Assembly (NCBI GenBank): GCA_023664385.1
Contig: JAMPFU010000026.1
Location: forward strand, 1-43,761
Direction of reading: 5' to 3'
Length of the DNA stretch: 43,761 nucleotides
Origin: Clostridium sp.
Lineage (GTDB): Bacteria; Bacillota; Clostridia; Lachnospirales; Lachnospiraceae
Part shown: piece by piece, positions 43,685 through 43,761 of the stretch
Layout of the letters: each line of letters starts with the position of its first letter
How positions within the stretch are numbered: position 1 is the first letter of the stretch
Notes under the pieces: model-generated
The model's database searches: none
Told to the model about the DNA's origin: nothing
What the model saw: the letters and a program-made list of their open reading frames with translations, nothing else
Translations under genes and position numbers: made by a program

Positions 43685-43761
43685 AGAGTTAAATAATGCC
43701 GTTTGTAGTTAGGGTAAAGTTTTTGTAGGAAAAATAAATAGATAAAGGAAAGAGCACCCAT

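Overview
The window looks like a low-GC Firmicutes chromosome, most likely Lachnospiraceae or a related Clostridia family. The signs are a Gram-positive PcrA helicase, strong purine-rich Shine-Dalgarno sites, several UUG starts, an M29 aminopeptidase and large Cna_B/SpaA-type surface proteins. That family-level call is an inference from gene content. Every gene I accept lies on the minus strand, so the biological order runs from the high coordinates to the low ones.

Region 1 (1 to about 8.1 kb) is ordinary chromosome: a partial tRNA-Val, a small membrane protein, pcrA, a PspA/IM30 homologue, purC and purE, an M29 aminopeptidase, an HD-domain hydrolase and a small membrane protein.

Region 2 (about 8.1 kb to beyond the window's end) is the integrase-proximal end of an integrative element. 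It opens with a Tn916-type tyrosine recombinase and a small excisionase-like protein, and a pair of short direct repeats abuts the int stop codon. From 9.6 to 20.6 kb there is a tightly packed run of mostly unrecognised small membrane proteins, two lipoproteins, an RNase Z, a NYN-domain nuclease, a BspA-like leucine-rich protein, and a two-helix membrane protein whose soluble part recalls the N-terminal half of VirB4. From 20.6 to 34.5 kb there are two giant exported membrane proteins. One has 1648 aa and carries an SGNH-hydrolase domain; the other has 1981 aa and carries a beta-helix. Between them are a polytopic protein, a small membrane protein and an intruding PD-(D/E)XK transposase-like gene.

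Region 3 (34.6 to 37.9 kb) is a toxin/defence cassette of six co-directional genes: a nucleotidyltransferase, HEPN, AbiEii-like, AbiEi-like, HEPN and Fic. Region 4 (38.0 to 43.6 kb) encodes one 1842-aa surface protein with about ten Cna_B/SpaA modules and a thioester-domain-like head.

Together the element seems to encode a cell-contact apparatus, probably for conjugation, built around three very large exported proteins. No relaxase, coupling protein or conjugative ATPase lies inside the window; they would be expected beyond 43761. Many junctions between the large genes hold a hairpin followed by a T-rich run and then the next ribosome binding site. This suggests graded termination along a one-direction operon of more than 30 kb. 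No stretch longer than about 210 bases lacks a gene. The longest gaps are 3483-3678, which holds the pspA promoter, and 43556-43761, which holds two hairpins upstream of the pilin gene.
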